The notes below the pieces were generated by a model, which was given only the letters and a program-made list of their open reading frames with translations, had not been told where the DNA came from and did not search any database. A stretch of DNA of 35,452 bases from Promethearchaeia archaeon (GTDB lineage Archaea; Asgardarchaeota; Lokiarchaeia; Sigyniarchaeales; SOKP01): contig JAHQWH010000098.1 of NCBI GenBank assembly GCA_029856105.1, forward strand, positions 1 through 35,452. The letters run 5' to 3'. Position 1 is the stretch's first letter. Every line of letters begins with the position of its first letter. Shown piece by piece: positions 8,253 through 16,446 of the stretch. The translations under genes were made by a program, and so were the position numbers.

Positions 8253-8297
8253 TGATGCTTTTCGTAAAAGCATCACATATTTTCTATTCTTTTTTAA
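8253..8297 (+). terminator. Perfect 10-bp stem-loop with T-rich tail after micro-ORF copy 2
   Basis: TGATGCTTTT (8253-8262) pairs perfectly with AAAAGCATCA (8266-8275) around a CGT loop, followed by a pyrimidine/T-rich tail to 8295. In copy 1 the inner stem has a mismatch and a wobble, so this copy pairs better. It resembles an intrinsic terminator or the 3' hairpin of a small RNA. Confidence 0.5.
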
Positions 8298-8450
8298 AAA
8301 GTTATTACAGCCGTTAGTTAAAGCTTTCCAACTTAACGACTTAAATCAAAAATTTATCTTCCAATATCCAAAAAGAGTTAAAGGATTGCAATATTTTTAA
8401 ATTGAAAATATAACTTTATTAAGTATATAAATTAAAATATCCGTTGAAAA

Positions 8451-9734
8451 ATGGTAAAAGACAGATTACAGCACCCATCCAAGGACATTATAGAAAGCAA
8501 GGGAACGATCTTAAGAGGAAAAACTATATGTATGTGTTTAACTGGCTCGGTTGCGGTTATTAACGCTCCAATTATTGCTAGAGAATTAATGCGTTTAGGA
8601 GCGGATGTAGTTTCCGTAATGTCAAAAGCAGCTACAGAGTTAATCAAACCAACTTTAATGCATTGGGCTACAGGAAACCCTGTAATTACTCATTTAACTG
8701 GATCAGTTGAACATGTTTTTCTAGCCGGTGATAGACCTAATGCCGCCGGAAAAGCTGATTTAATTTTGGTTTGTCCAGCAACAGCAAATTCTATTTCTAA
8801 AGTCGCTAACGGGATAGACGACACCCCAGTAACAACAATGGTTTCAACCGCTTTTGGTTCATCTATTCCTATAGTCGTAGTTCCTGCTATGCATGAAAGC
8901 ATGTATCATCCGTTAATCGAAAAAAATATCTCAGTTTTGAAAAAGTATGGTATTGACGTATTAGGTCCTCGAATATCTGAAGGAAAGGCAAAAATTGCAA
9001 AAGTAGATGATATAATCGATAGAGTTATTGATTTATTGATTACGAAAAAGGATCTTGAAGGAAAGAGAATATTAATCACTGCTGGACCCAGCCGTGAAGC
9101 AATAGATAATGTTCGGTATTTATCAAATAAGTCCTCAGGTCGAATGGGTATCGAAATAGCAAAAGAAGCCTCTGCTAGAGGTGCAGATGTATTATTAGTT
9201 GCCGGTGAATGTATGGTGAAGATTCCAGAATACATTAAAACCAATCATGTGGAATCGGCATTAGATTTTATTAAAGTCATAAAGGATGAAATTTCTAATA
9301 ATAATTACGACTTCTTTATTTCAGCAGCAGCAATTAGCGACTATAAGCCAGTGGATCTCATCGAAGGAAAAATCTCCTCAGACAATGTAAAGGAATTAAA
9401 TGTAAATATGAAATTAACACCCAAGATATTAGATATAGCAAGAAGGAAAGATTACACACTTTTTATTATCGCATTTAAAGCGGAGACAAATGTTTCTCGA
9501 ACAGAGCTAATTGATCGCGCTTACGATAGACTTTTAAAATCTGAGTCAGATTTAATAGTTGCAAATGATGTGGGTCGAGAAGATATAGGGTTCAATAGTA
9601 AAGATAATGAGGTATACATAATAAATAAAGAAAAACACATAACACATATCGAAAAACATACAAAAAGATATGTAGCGTCAAAAATAATTGATGTAGCCTT
9701 AGAAAATTACCGAATCAGAGAAATTTCAAAATAA
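8451..9734 (+). CDS. coaBC: Bifunctional phosphopantothenoylcysteine decarboxylase / phosphopantothenate-cysteine ligase
   Basis: This 427-residue protein catalyses two consecutive cytosolic steps of coenzyme A synthesis: ligation of cysteine to 4'-phosphopantothenate, then decarboxylation to 4'-phosphopantetheine. The N-terminal flavoprotein (CoaC) half, about residues 20-200, shows GSVAVINAP, a long hydrophobic core and PAMHESMY, the archaeal form of the conserved PAMN-type active-site loop. The C-terminal CoaB half (about 205-420) shows AGPSREAIDNVRYLSNKSSG, followed by GRMG...A..A...GA and AAAISDYKP, all ligase hallmarks. Its length matches the fused archaeal and bacterial enzymes. The start is an ATG with an A-rich leader. 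It stands alone, about 150 bp downstream of the repeat units, and is followed by T-rich sequence. Nothing unusual is visible. Confidence 0.95.
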   Translation: MVKDRLQHPSKDIIESKGTILRGKTICMCLTGSVAVINAPIIARELMRLGADVVSVMSKAATELIKPTLMHWATGNPVITHLTGSVEHVFLAGDRPNAAGKADLILVCPATANSISKVANGIDDTPVTTMVSTAFGSSIPIVVVPAMHESMYHPLIEKNISVLKKYGIDVLGPRISEGKAKIAKVDDIIDRVIDLLITKKDLEGKRILITAGPSREAIDNVRYLSNKSSGRMGIEIAKEASARGADVLLVAGECMVKIPEYIKTNHVESALDFIKVIKDEISNNNYDFFISAAAISDYKPVDLIEGKISSDNVKELNVNMKLTPKILDIARRKDYTLFIIAFKAETNVSRTELIDRAYDRLLKSESDLIVANDVGREDIGFNSKDNEVYIINKEKHITHIEKHTKRYVASKIIDVALENYRIREISK

Positions 9735-9740
9735 ACTTAC

Positions 9741-9760
9741 TCCTTCTTTTTAATTTTTTT
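9741..9760 (+). terminator. T-rich terminator after coaBC
   Basis: A pyrimidine-rich stretch with two T-runs (CTTTTT and ATTTTTTT) begins 6 bp after the coaBC stop codon. Poly-T tracts on the non-template strand are the usual archaeal termination signal. There is no clear stem. Confidence 0.45.
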
Positions 9761-9768
9761 CACCTAAA

Positions 9769-9783
9769 GAAAAGATTTAAATA
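9769..9783 (+). promoter_or_regulatory. BRE/TATA-like promoter upstream of the topoisomerase VI operon
   Basis: AAAAAGA followed by TTTAAATA (9776-9783) fits the archaeal BRE-TATA pattern. Transcription would start near 9805-9810, leaving a leader of about 120 nt before the GTG start. A second TATA-like block (ATATTTATAAATT, about 9868-9880) lies closer to the gene and is an equally possible core promoter. Confidence 0.35.
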
Positions 9784-9926
9784 CTAATTCAATTTCTGTT
9801 CAAAATGATTGACCGAATACATTGAGAAAAATTGATTGAATAGTAAAGAATTATGTATTCCTAATTGATATATTTATAAATTTACAAATAATTATGTAGA
9901 TATTTAAACTAAAAATAAGAAAAGAT

Positions 9927-12900
9927 GTGATTCAAATTTCCTCTGAGGATGAAGGTAGAATAAAGCAAGGCACAATTGCAGGGTTTATGAGGAAGAGAGG
10001 ACAACTTGTAGGCTTCTCAATGGGTTATTATAAACATATGCAATATGTTTCAGAATTTTTAGACAATAGTTTAGATGCTATTGAAGAATTTCAATGGAAT
10101 GAAATAAAAGATAGAGATTCAAAAATCCAATTCTCTCTTGATCAAGAATTATCTTTAGAAAATTTATCCATCCTTCAAGAAGCAAAAAAAGATGAAGTGG
10201 AACGGCCATTAAATAACGCAGCTAAATATGCATTAATGCAGGAAGTTGGTATTGTTCCTACAATATCTTCTGATGCTGAAGTTTTTATAGATGATGATAG
10301 AGATAAAGAAGAAGAATCTGGAGAAATTATCGATAAAGAGGAATTAGAGGTTGAGGAAGAAGTAAAAAGGATAATTGAAGACATGAATGAAATCATCAAA
10401 CCAGTAGAACCAATTATTGATATCGAACCAATTGTAATAATCCGACTCCGCGAATCTGAAGCCGCCACCTTTTTAACTTCTGAGTTATCACAAAAAAATA
10501 TCATGAGTTACACTTTTGAAATGTTTGACAATGGTATTGGAATGACCAAAAGAGATCTAGGTAAGTTTGGAAAATATCTAGCTTCTTCAAAAAGTCTAGA
10601 ATTAAAGCAAACTCGCGGAAGTCAAGGATTTGGCTCTCCAAGTGCGTTCAGTGACGCCCAAAACACGACTGGCAAACCAATTGTTGCAGTTTCAAAGTTT
10701 AAAGACACTATTTATGGTACTGTGTCAGAATTTTTTACAACTTCAAAAAATGAAAAACGATATTTAGTGCGCCCAACGGAGGTTGACAGCCCATTCCTAC
10801 ACGGGACATATATTAAGTTGAATTACTTAAACGTAAAATATGTTAGAGGTTATGTGGATACCTATATAAAAGAAACTGCTTTAATGAATCCGCATGTAAC
10901 TATTATTTTTATTGATCCTTATGGTGAAGAATGGATTTATAGAAGAGTAGTTTCGAATTTTCCTAAACAACCAAAATATGCAAAACCACACCCCTTATCT
11001 ACTAATATTGGTGATTTACAAGATCTATTAATAAAATCAGAAAATCTCACGATTTCAGCTTTTTTACAAGATAATTTTGTAAGAATCAGTTCCAAATTAG
11101 CTAAAGAAATTCTGAAGATTGCAGAAAAGAATTTACAGGATAATTTATCTTTATTAATTCTTAGTAATGGATTTATAAACAAATTAGAGAAAAAAACTGA
11201 TACTATTAAACTCCTTAAATTTGAAAAGAGAATATTTGGGCGCTCTACGAAACCAAGGGATAAGTTAATCATTTACCAAGTTGATTCTGAAGAGTTGAAG
11301 GCTAAATATTGGGAACTTATGAATACATATAACCAATATGATAAAGATTTAGAAAAGATATATAGAGAAATAAAAAAACATAGAGGTCGTATTGATAAAT
11401 CTGAAACGAAAAAAGATATAAAAAAAATCGAAAAAGAGATTAATAACTTATTAAAACAAATAGAGATCAATTCACAAAAAAAAGAAAAAATAAAAAATAG
11501 TTTAAGTACAATTTTCAATACTTCTACAGGGTTAGTAGAAGTTAAAAAATTAAAAAATAGAACCGAATTTGAAGATTTAGTAAAAGAAGTTCAAATTTCA
11601 AAAACTAAACCCTTTGAGTTAACTAATGTGCAATTCAATTCTCTATTTCATGCATTCAAATCAGTCAAATACATGGCGCCCCCAACAGATACAGCTATCC
11701 CTGTAGGTGATGTTATATTAGAAAATACATTAATAAAAGAAATTGGGTTGAAAATATCTGAAAATATTGATGATTTTGATGATCCCATAGATGATATAGA
11801 AGATTCAATTGAATTATTGCGGGAAGAAATAATAAAAGAGAGCGCCAAAAATTATTCCTCCGGAAAGGACGAATCTTTAGAACAAATTGTTGTAAATTCC
11901 GAAGAGGTTAAGGTTTTTAACTCAAAAATATTAACTAGTATTGATATTAAAGATCTCTCTGTCGAACCGGAAAAATTTAGACAAACAATCCAAAAAAATT
12001 TAATATCGTCTGAAGAAGTGCAAAAAGATTCATATCAAGAAATATTTGAATACTTTATTGAAAATTACACCAAGGACGACGATTTTATTTCTGCAGAAAC
12101 TAGAGCTCCAACAAGTGGTAAGGGCTTAGCATATGCTGTTGAAGCCGTTCTGGCTTATTGTAACGATCCTAAAAAACTTGATACACCTAAACGTTCTAGA
12201 GATGTTCTATCAAGATTTATTAATCGAACGCCAAAATTAAGAGATTCTGCGGATTGTGCAATTACGAAAGCCGTTCAATCAGTTAATTGGAAGAATTATA
12301 AGTTAGAAACATATGATAATAATTTACCTAAAGGCCCAATAAAGTTATTAATAAATATTTCGGGCCCCTACGTTCATTTGATGTTTAAGAGCCAGAGCAA
12401 AAATGCTTTGGCTGATGATGACGAACTTATAAAAGAAATTAAATTTTGTCTCGAAGCTATTGGAAGAAGGTTGAGAATTTATCTTAATAGGAAAGCGAAT
12501 ATTCGAAAAATTGAAAGAAGATCTGGTTTAATTGAAAGATACATTCCAATATTCGTCCAAAGCCTTTATAACATCGCTATGCAGGGTGATGGAAAATATA
12601 AAGACAAAATTTCAGAAACGGAATTAGAAAAGTTAATGAAAGAGGCCATTGGTGTAAAAAAAATACCTAGCATTTCTAAAGAGATAGAACCAACGATTAA
12701 AAAGGAAGAAATCGAAAAAGAAAAACAGAAAACAGTCGTTGAATGGGATAAAATAATTGATAAGAAAGAATACATCCCCAAGAAGGCAGAACCAAGAAAA
12801 GAATTTCTTTCAGAAAGAACTCTTAGGAACTGGACTATTAATGAACTCAAAGAATATTGCATAGAAAATGATATCTTAATAGCCAAATCTTCAACGGTGC

Positions 12901-13340
12901 GAAAATCAGAAATTATTAAAATAATTCAAGAATTTTATACAAAAGAAAAGCCAGAAGTAATATCGCCTCCAGTAAAGGAAAGAAAAGAACCCATAAAACT
13001 CAAACCCGTCATTCCAAGCGTTGTAACAGAAAAAACAAAACAATTGCGGTTAGTCGGGGGTGAAGTAAAGGCTCAACCTATCGTTATAAAGAAACCCACT
13101 GTTCGTGCTCCAGAGCCTAAACCAGAACCTACTCAAACCGAATTACCGATAATTACAACAGAGAAAATACTAGACGCTTTATCTGATGAATGGCAACCGA
13201 TTACTTCTTTAATTTTTAAAATGAAAATAAAAGAAATGATGGATGCACGCTTCTTACAAATAAAATTAAAGGAATTAGAGCGCAAAAATAGTATTGTTGT
13301 CGCTACTATAAAAAATAAAAAAAATTGGAAGTTAAAATGA
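9927..13340 (+). CDS. top6B: Type IIB DNA topoisomerase VI subunit B, enlarged
   Basis: This is the ATPase subunit of topoisomerase VI, which opens and closes the enzyme clamp for ATP-driven double-strand passage. GHKL (Bergerat) motifs are present: EFLDNSLDA at 43-51, MFDNGIGM at 199-206 and RGSQGFGSPSAF from 230. The middle and transducer regions carry the family signatures AETRAPTSGKG, RFINRTPKLRDSADCAITKAV and SQSKNAL. The length is 1137 residues, against roughly 530-670 in typical archaeal Top6B. The additions are an acidic insert of about 100 residues between the first two ATP motifs (about 70-185), a charged coiled coil at about 470-535, and a C-terminal extension. That extension includes a SAP-like segment (about 961-1006, TINELKEYCIENDI) and a winged-helix-like end (about 1079-1137). 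The start is GTG, because the overlapping ATG at 9925 is followed directly by a stop codon. It is the first gene of a four-gene operon. Confidence 0.93.
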   Translation: MIQISSEDEGRIKQGTIAGFMRKRGQLVGFSMGYYKHMQYVSEFLDNSLDAIEEFQWNEIKDRDSKIQFSLDQELSLENLSILQEAKKDEVERPLNNAAKYALMQEVGIVPTISSDAEVFIDDDRDKEEESGEIIDKEELEVEEEVKRIIEDMNEIIKPVEPIIDIEPIVIIRLRESEAATFLTSELSQKNIMSYTFEMFDNGIGMTKRDLGKFGKYLASSKSLELKQTRGSQGFGSPSAFSDAQNTTGKPIVAVSKFKDTIYGTVSEFFTTSKNEKRYLVRPTEVDSPFLHGTYIKLNYLNVKYVRGYVDTYIKETALMNPHVTIIFIDPYGEEWIYRRVVSNFPKQPKYAKPHPLSTNIGDLQDLLIKSENLTISAFLQDNFVRISSKLAKEILKIAEKNLQDNLSLLILSNGFINKLEKKTDTIKLLKFEKRIFGRSTKPRDKLIIYQVDSEELKAKYWELMNTYNQYDKDLEKIYREIKKHRGRIDKSETKKDIKKIEKEINNLLKQIEINSQKKEKIKNSLSTIFNTSTGLVEVKKLKNRTEFEDLVKEVQISKTKPFELTNVQFNSLFHAFKSVKYMAPPTDTAIPVGDVILENTLIKEIGLKISENIDDFDDPIDDIEDSIELLREEIIKESAKNYSSGKDESLEQIVVNSEEVKVFNSKILTSIDIKDLSVEPEKFRQTIQKNLISSEEVQKDSYQEIFEYFIENYTKDDDFISAETRAPTSGKGLAYAVEAVLAYCNDPKKLDTPKRSRDVLSRFINRTPKLRDSADCAITKAVQSVNWKNYKLETYDNNLPKGPIKLLINISGPYVHLMFKSQSKNALADDDELIKEIKFCLEAIGRRLRIYLNRKANIRKIERRSGLIERYIPIFVQSLYNIAMQGDGKYKDKISETELEKLMKEAIGVKKIPSISKEIEPTIKKEEIEKEKQKTVVEWDKIIDKKEYIPKKAEPRKEFLSERTLRNWTINELKEYCIENDILIAKSSTVRKSEIIKIIQEFYTKEKPEVISPPVKERKEPIKLKPVIPSVVTEKTKQLRLVGGEVKAQPIVIKKPTVRAPEPKPEPTQTELPIITTEKILDALSDEWQPITSLIFKMKIKEMMDARFLQIKLKELERKNSIVVATIKNKKNWKLK

Positions 13341-13350
13341 AGTGATTTAA

Positions 13351-14544
13351 GTGTCAAGTAAGATAAAACAAGAAAAATGGGATATAAGGGCAACAAAAAA
13401 ACTATTTCAAGAAGCTTTAAAAAAAGGCATTGAAGAGGAAAAAAAACAAATCAAGTTACCTGAACATACAGTTAAAATTGATGAATTGGATAGGGAATTA
13501 ACCTTAGATCGGATAAATATTTTAATAGATTCCCTTATTGAAATGATTTATGAAACAGGAAGACCCTCCATTCGCTTACCTTCAAGAACGAGTGCAAATA
13601 TTATTTGGGACGAAGAAAATGATTTATTGCTGTTAGGACGACAAATAATGGAAAAACAATTTCATTCGCTTGCTAGCGTTGCTGATATTACTAGATTAAT
13701 GAAAGTGCTTGAAAAAATTAACGAATTACTACTTAAAGACCTTCACGCTACAAAAAGAGAAATTTTTTATTCAGCAGTTCAATTGTTTGGGGATCAAAAA
13801 AATAGTGATAAATGTATTGAAGATGTCGCTACAATGCTCTATACAACGAGGAATTCAACACATATTGTTGCTTCAGCCAAAGGGTCATGTATAGGACGTC
13901 TTCGAATTAGGGACAGAAACGATATCATAGATTTAGAAGGATTAGGGAGCGGAGGTTGGACGATTAGTCCCATGCTTGATAACATTGAAATAATTGAATC
14001 CGATGCGGAATTTATTTTGGTTTTAGAAAAAGATGCAGCGATGATAAGATTAGCAGAGGCTAGATTTTGGAGAAAATACCCATGTATAATTTTAACAGCG
14101 AAGGGAGCGGCTGACATCGCTACCCGAATGTTCTTAAAGAGAATTAGTAAGGAACTCAAATTACCCGTCTTTTCGTTAGTTGACTCGGACCCCTACGGGC
14201 ATTATATTCATAGCGTTTATTTGCGCGGATCTAAACGTCTAAGTTACGAGTCGCCTTTTTTAGCCACTCCCGATATAAAACTCCTAGGTGTACTCACCAG
14301 AGATTTGGAAAAATACAAAATTCCAAATGATTGTAGAATTCCAATGAATCAAACAGACATCAAAAGGACTAAAGAGTTGTTAAATGAAGGTTTTGTTAAA
14401 AAAAATAAAGAGTGGGAAACAGATCTAAAATTAGCTCTGAAATTGAAGGTAAAAGCAGAAATTCAAGCACTTTCGGCGTTTGGGTTTGAATTCTTGACCG
14501 ATCAATACATACCTGAAAAATTATCAACTGGAGATTGGATATAA
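13351..14544 (+). CDS. top6A: Type IIB DNA topoisomerase VI subunit A (Spo11 homologue)
   Basis: This 397-residue protein is the DNA-cleaving subunit of topoisomerase VI. The winged-helix catalytic motif KREIFYSAVQLFGDQ places the nucleophilic tyrosine at Tyr140, with Phe at 139 where many relatives have Tyr. The Toprim domain shows Glu226 in VLEKDA and the Asp pair of DSDPYGHY at 278 and 280, which bind the catalytic magnesium. The C-terminal end EFLTDQYIPEKL is typical of archaeal Top6A. The Tyr motif with its LFGDQ continuation and VLEKDA also resembles eukaryotic Spo11/Top6A. It starts with GTG, 10 bp after top6B, and its stop codon overlaps the next start (TAATG). All catalytic residues are present, so an active enzyme with Top6B is expected. 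Confidence 0.95.
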   Translation: MSSKIKQEKWDIRATKKLFQEALKKGIEEEKKQIKLPEHTVKIDELDRELTLDRINILIDSLIEMIYETGRPSIRLPSRTSANIIWDEENDLLLLGRQIMEKQFHSLASVADITRLMKVLEKINELLLKDLHATKREIFYSAVQLFGDQKNSDKCIEDVATMLYTTRNSTHIVASAKGSCIGRLRIRDRNDIIDLEGLGSGGWTISPMLDNIEIIESDAEFILVLEKDAAMIRLAEARFWRKYPCIILTAKGAADIATRMFLKRISKELKLPVFSLVDSDPYGHYIHSVYLRGSKRLSYESPFLATPDIKLLGVLTRDLEKYKIPNDCRIPMNQTDIKRTKELLNEGFVKKNKEWETDLKLALKLKVKAEIQALSAFGFEFLTDQYIPEKLSTGDWI

Positions 14545-15062
14545 TGAAAATTTTTTACAAAAAAGAAGGTGGGATAGTACAGCTAATAGACAAAGAAAAA
14601 ATGAAGGAGTGGCCAATAGAATTACCTCTTATTTTTATTGAGTACATACGTAATAATCAATTAAATTCATATAACGATTCTAAATTAAAGAAAGAAATTG
14701 AGCAATATCTTGACGAAGTTCTTAAAGATGTTGCTATTCCAGGGCTAATTAAAGTTCTTGATGGTGATAATTTTGAAGAAACAAATAAAGCACTCGTTAG
14801 AATTGATGAATTAGCTAAAAAAAAAATTGAGTTAGTTAAACCAATAAAGCCATATGTAGAGAAACTGGTAAAAAAGGAAAATAAGGAAATAAGAAAACAT
14901 AGTAAATCAATTTTGGAAAGTTTTACCAAAGCAGATAGAAGAAAGAGATTAGCTGAGAAAAGAAAAATTATGCAAGAAAGAGAAAAAGAATTCTTAGCAG
15001 GAAAGATAAGTGGAGAAGAGTATGCTAACGCTCGAAAAGAGTATTTGATTTTAAAAGAGTAG
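14544..15062 (+). CDS. Small helical protein with SHOCT-like tail in the topoisomerase VI operon
   Basis: This is a 172-residue hypothetical protein. The ATG at 14544 overlaps the top6A stop as TAATG, which I prefer over an in-frame TTG 9 bp upstream. The middle (about 45-125) is a run of charged amphipathic helices, DVAIPGLIKVLDGDN...ALVRIDELAKKK...IRKHSKSILESF, resembling two or three HEAT/ARM-type repeats. The last 45 residues are a Lys/Arg/Glu-rich helix ending in EFLAGKISGEEYANARKEYL. This resembles the SHOCT oligomerisation motif (short helix, G-x-I-[ST]-xEEY/F, Lys, Leu). There is no signal peptide or membrane segment. Translational coupling to Top6A suggests a role linked to topoisomerase VI or merely shared transcription. 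I do not recognise a named family. Confidence 0.75.
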   Translation: MKIFYKKEGGIVQLIDKEKMKEWPIELPLIFIEYIRNNQLNSYNDSKLKKEIEQYLDEVLKDVAIPGLIKVLDGDNFEETNKALVRIDELAKKKIELVKPIKPYVEKLVKKENKEIRKHSKSILESFTKADRRKRLAEKRKIMQEREKEFLAGKISGEEYANARKEYLILKE

Positions 15063-15073
15063 TTTGATTTTTT

Positions 15074-15748
15074 ATGAGTTGGGAATTAGAAAAAAAAGAG
15101 TTTTACAAATTTATCATCCAAAACAATGTAATCGGGTTTTTTGATGAGCCAATAACTTTAAAGTCTGGAAGACAATCATATTGGTATGTAAATTGGAGAA
15201 ATATAGCTGAAGATGTGTTTCTATTTGATATATTGACTGATTATCTTATTTCATATGTTAAGCATCTAAACCTTAAACCAGACTGTTTTTATGGCGTTCC
15301 AGAAGGTGCAACAAAGCTAGGTGTAATAACTCAATATAAATGGGCAATTAGCGATAAAAATCTAACACCAGGCAAGTTTATTCTATCCATGGGAAGAGCA
15401 AAACCAAAAGAACACGGGGACCTTAAAGATAAGTTCTTTTTAGGAATTCCTAAAGGGAGAGTGATCATCATAGAAGATACTACAACTACTGGAGGATCTT
15501 TACTTAAAACAATTGATAATTTGCTTAATATTAATGTAAATATAATAGCCGTTATCGGATTAACAAACAGAAATGAATTAAGAGACGATGGAAGAACTGT
15601 CGAAGAAGCTATCAAGCTAAAAAACATTCAATATTTTGCAATGAGCGATGCTTTCGATTTATTGCCAAATCTAAACCCAAATGAAACCATAAAAAGTCAT
15701 ATTAAAAATTATTTTAAGAAATACGGTTCAAAAGAAATCGAATTTTAG
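15074..15748 (+). CDS. pyrE: Orotate phosphoribosyltransferase
   Basis: This 224-residue protein is a type I phosphoribosyltransferase that transfers ribose phosphate from PRPP to orotate, giving OMP in de novo pyrimidine synthesis. Diagnostic parts are the N-terminal F..EPITLKSGRQSYWYVN segment (the orotate-site hood), GRAKPKEHGD (the flexible Lys/His loop specific to OPRTases) and VIIIEDTTTTGGSLLKTID (the PRPP-binding loop). Length is normal for the family. It begins 11 bp after the preceding gene, so it is probably the last gene of the top6B-top6A operon. It ends convergently with the GINS-like gene, with 39 bp between stops. A PRPP-binding orphan role is possible but less likely given the hood and loop motifs. 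Confidence 0.85.
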   Translation: MSWELEKKEFYKFIIQNNVIGFFDEPITLKSGRQSYWYVNWRNIAEDVFLFDILTDYLISYVKHLNLKPDCFYGVPEGATKLGVITQYKWAISDKNLTPGKFILSMGRAKPKEHGDLKDKFFLGIPKGRVIIIEDTTTTGGSLLKTIDNLLNINVNIIAVIGLTNRNELRDDGRTVEEAIKLKNIQYFAMSDAFDLLPNLNPNETIKSHIKNYFKKYGSKEIEF

Positions 15749-15787
15749 CGTAAAATTCAAACAAATAAAATTTAATTATTATATGAT

Positions 15788-16348
15788 TTATTTAAAACTT
15801 AAAAAGAACGCTCTCCATACTTTAATAAGTTTGCTTAACTTTTTATAGAGCAACTTTTCAGAGTTAGTTAACTTAAGCTCATCATCTACAGATAATTCTG
15901 ATCTCGCTAATCTTAGCATTTTTGACAACCTACTATCAACAATATTTATGGAAAAAGATTTAAATCGGTCTAAACCTACCTTCGGTTTATTTTTATCGTA
16001 TACATCTTTTTCAATGAATGTTTTAAATTCTTTTATTTTATTTAGAAAATAAGGATTGTTTCGTTGGATTAATCTCTGATCGTCGCGTTCGCTTATAGCG
16101 TATCTTTGAACGTCGACATTATCGCACTTTTCGTTTGATGAAATCTTCATAATATTATTTTCTATAAAAGGAAGCGCTACAAAATACTTTAGTTTGTATT
16201 TTTTACTTTTTTCGAACGGTCCGAATGTTTCTCCTAATATTGAAAAACCGTCGTAAGCATTTATGCATTCGGTAGTTATTTCCTCGTTTTTAAAGATAAA
16301 ATTTACCCGATTTAACGAATCCTCTAATTGATCTTCAATTTTATCCAA
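15788..16348 (-). CDS. GINS complex subunit, Gins23-like (B-A order)
   Basis: This 186-residue protein resembles an archaeal GINS subunit, part of the CMG (Cdc45/RecJ-MCM-GINS) replicative helicase. The N-terminal 70 residues contain FSILGETFGPFEKSKKYKLK followed by YFVALPFIENNI. This matches the small B domain, with its hallmark GP[FY]xxG-like turn and hydrophobic helix. The C-terminal 100 residues are helical, with LSKMLRLARSEL and LTNSEKLLYKKLSKLIKVW, as in the A domain. B before A is the Psf2/Psf3 (Gins23) order. The start is TTG at 16348, supported by GGTG 6 nt upstream. An MCM gene lies 3.6 kb away, and gins23 next to mcm is common in archaea. The call rests on pattern recognition in a very divergent family. 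Confidence 0.62.
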   Translation of the reverse strand: MDKIEDQLEDSLNRVNFIFKNEEITTECINAYDGFSILGETFGPFEKSKKYKLKYFVALPFIENNIMKISSNEKCDNVDVQRYAISERDDQRLIQRNNPYFLNKIKEFKTFIEKDVYDKNKPKVGLDRFKSFSINIVDSRLSKMLRLARSELSVDDELKLTNSEKLLYKKLSKLIKVWRAFFLSFK

Positions 16349-16446
16349 ATTTTACACCACAATAAAGCTAATTTAATAACATTCAATTCCTTTTTATATT
16401 AAATATATGTAAACAACAGAAATATAAATGTATTAAATAATTAATA

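Larger units (their letters stand above)
8152..8301 (+). repeat. Direct repeat unit, copy 2 (promoter-like, micro-ORF, hairpin)
   Basis: This is the second copy of the 150-bp unit, ending about 150 bp before the coaBC start codon. It shares with copy 1 the GGTTTCAAATT block, a TTTAAAAAAA TATA-like block at 8170-8179, AGTTAAAAACAATTCACATA, GTGA at 8211-8214, the 9-codon ORF and the hairpin. The differences are scattered substitutions plus small indels outside the ORF. Both copies point the same way, towards coaBC. Confidence 0.8.

Noticed and set aside
7941..8301. CRISPR array or insertion sequence formed by the two repeats
   Set aside because: There are only two units of about 150 bp, too long for CRISPR repeats. 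There is no transposase, and no terminal inverted repeats or target-site duplication are visible.
10175..11848. Several minus-strand open frames opposite top6B, and similar ones opposite other genes
   Set aside because: They are antisense shadows of strongly supported coding sequences, with Ser/Phe/Leu-rich composition and no motif.
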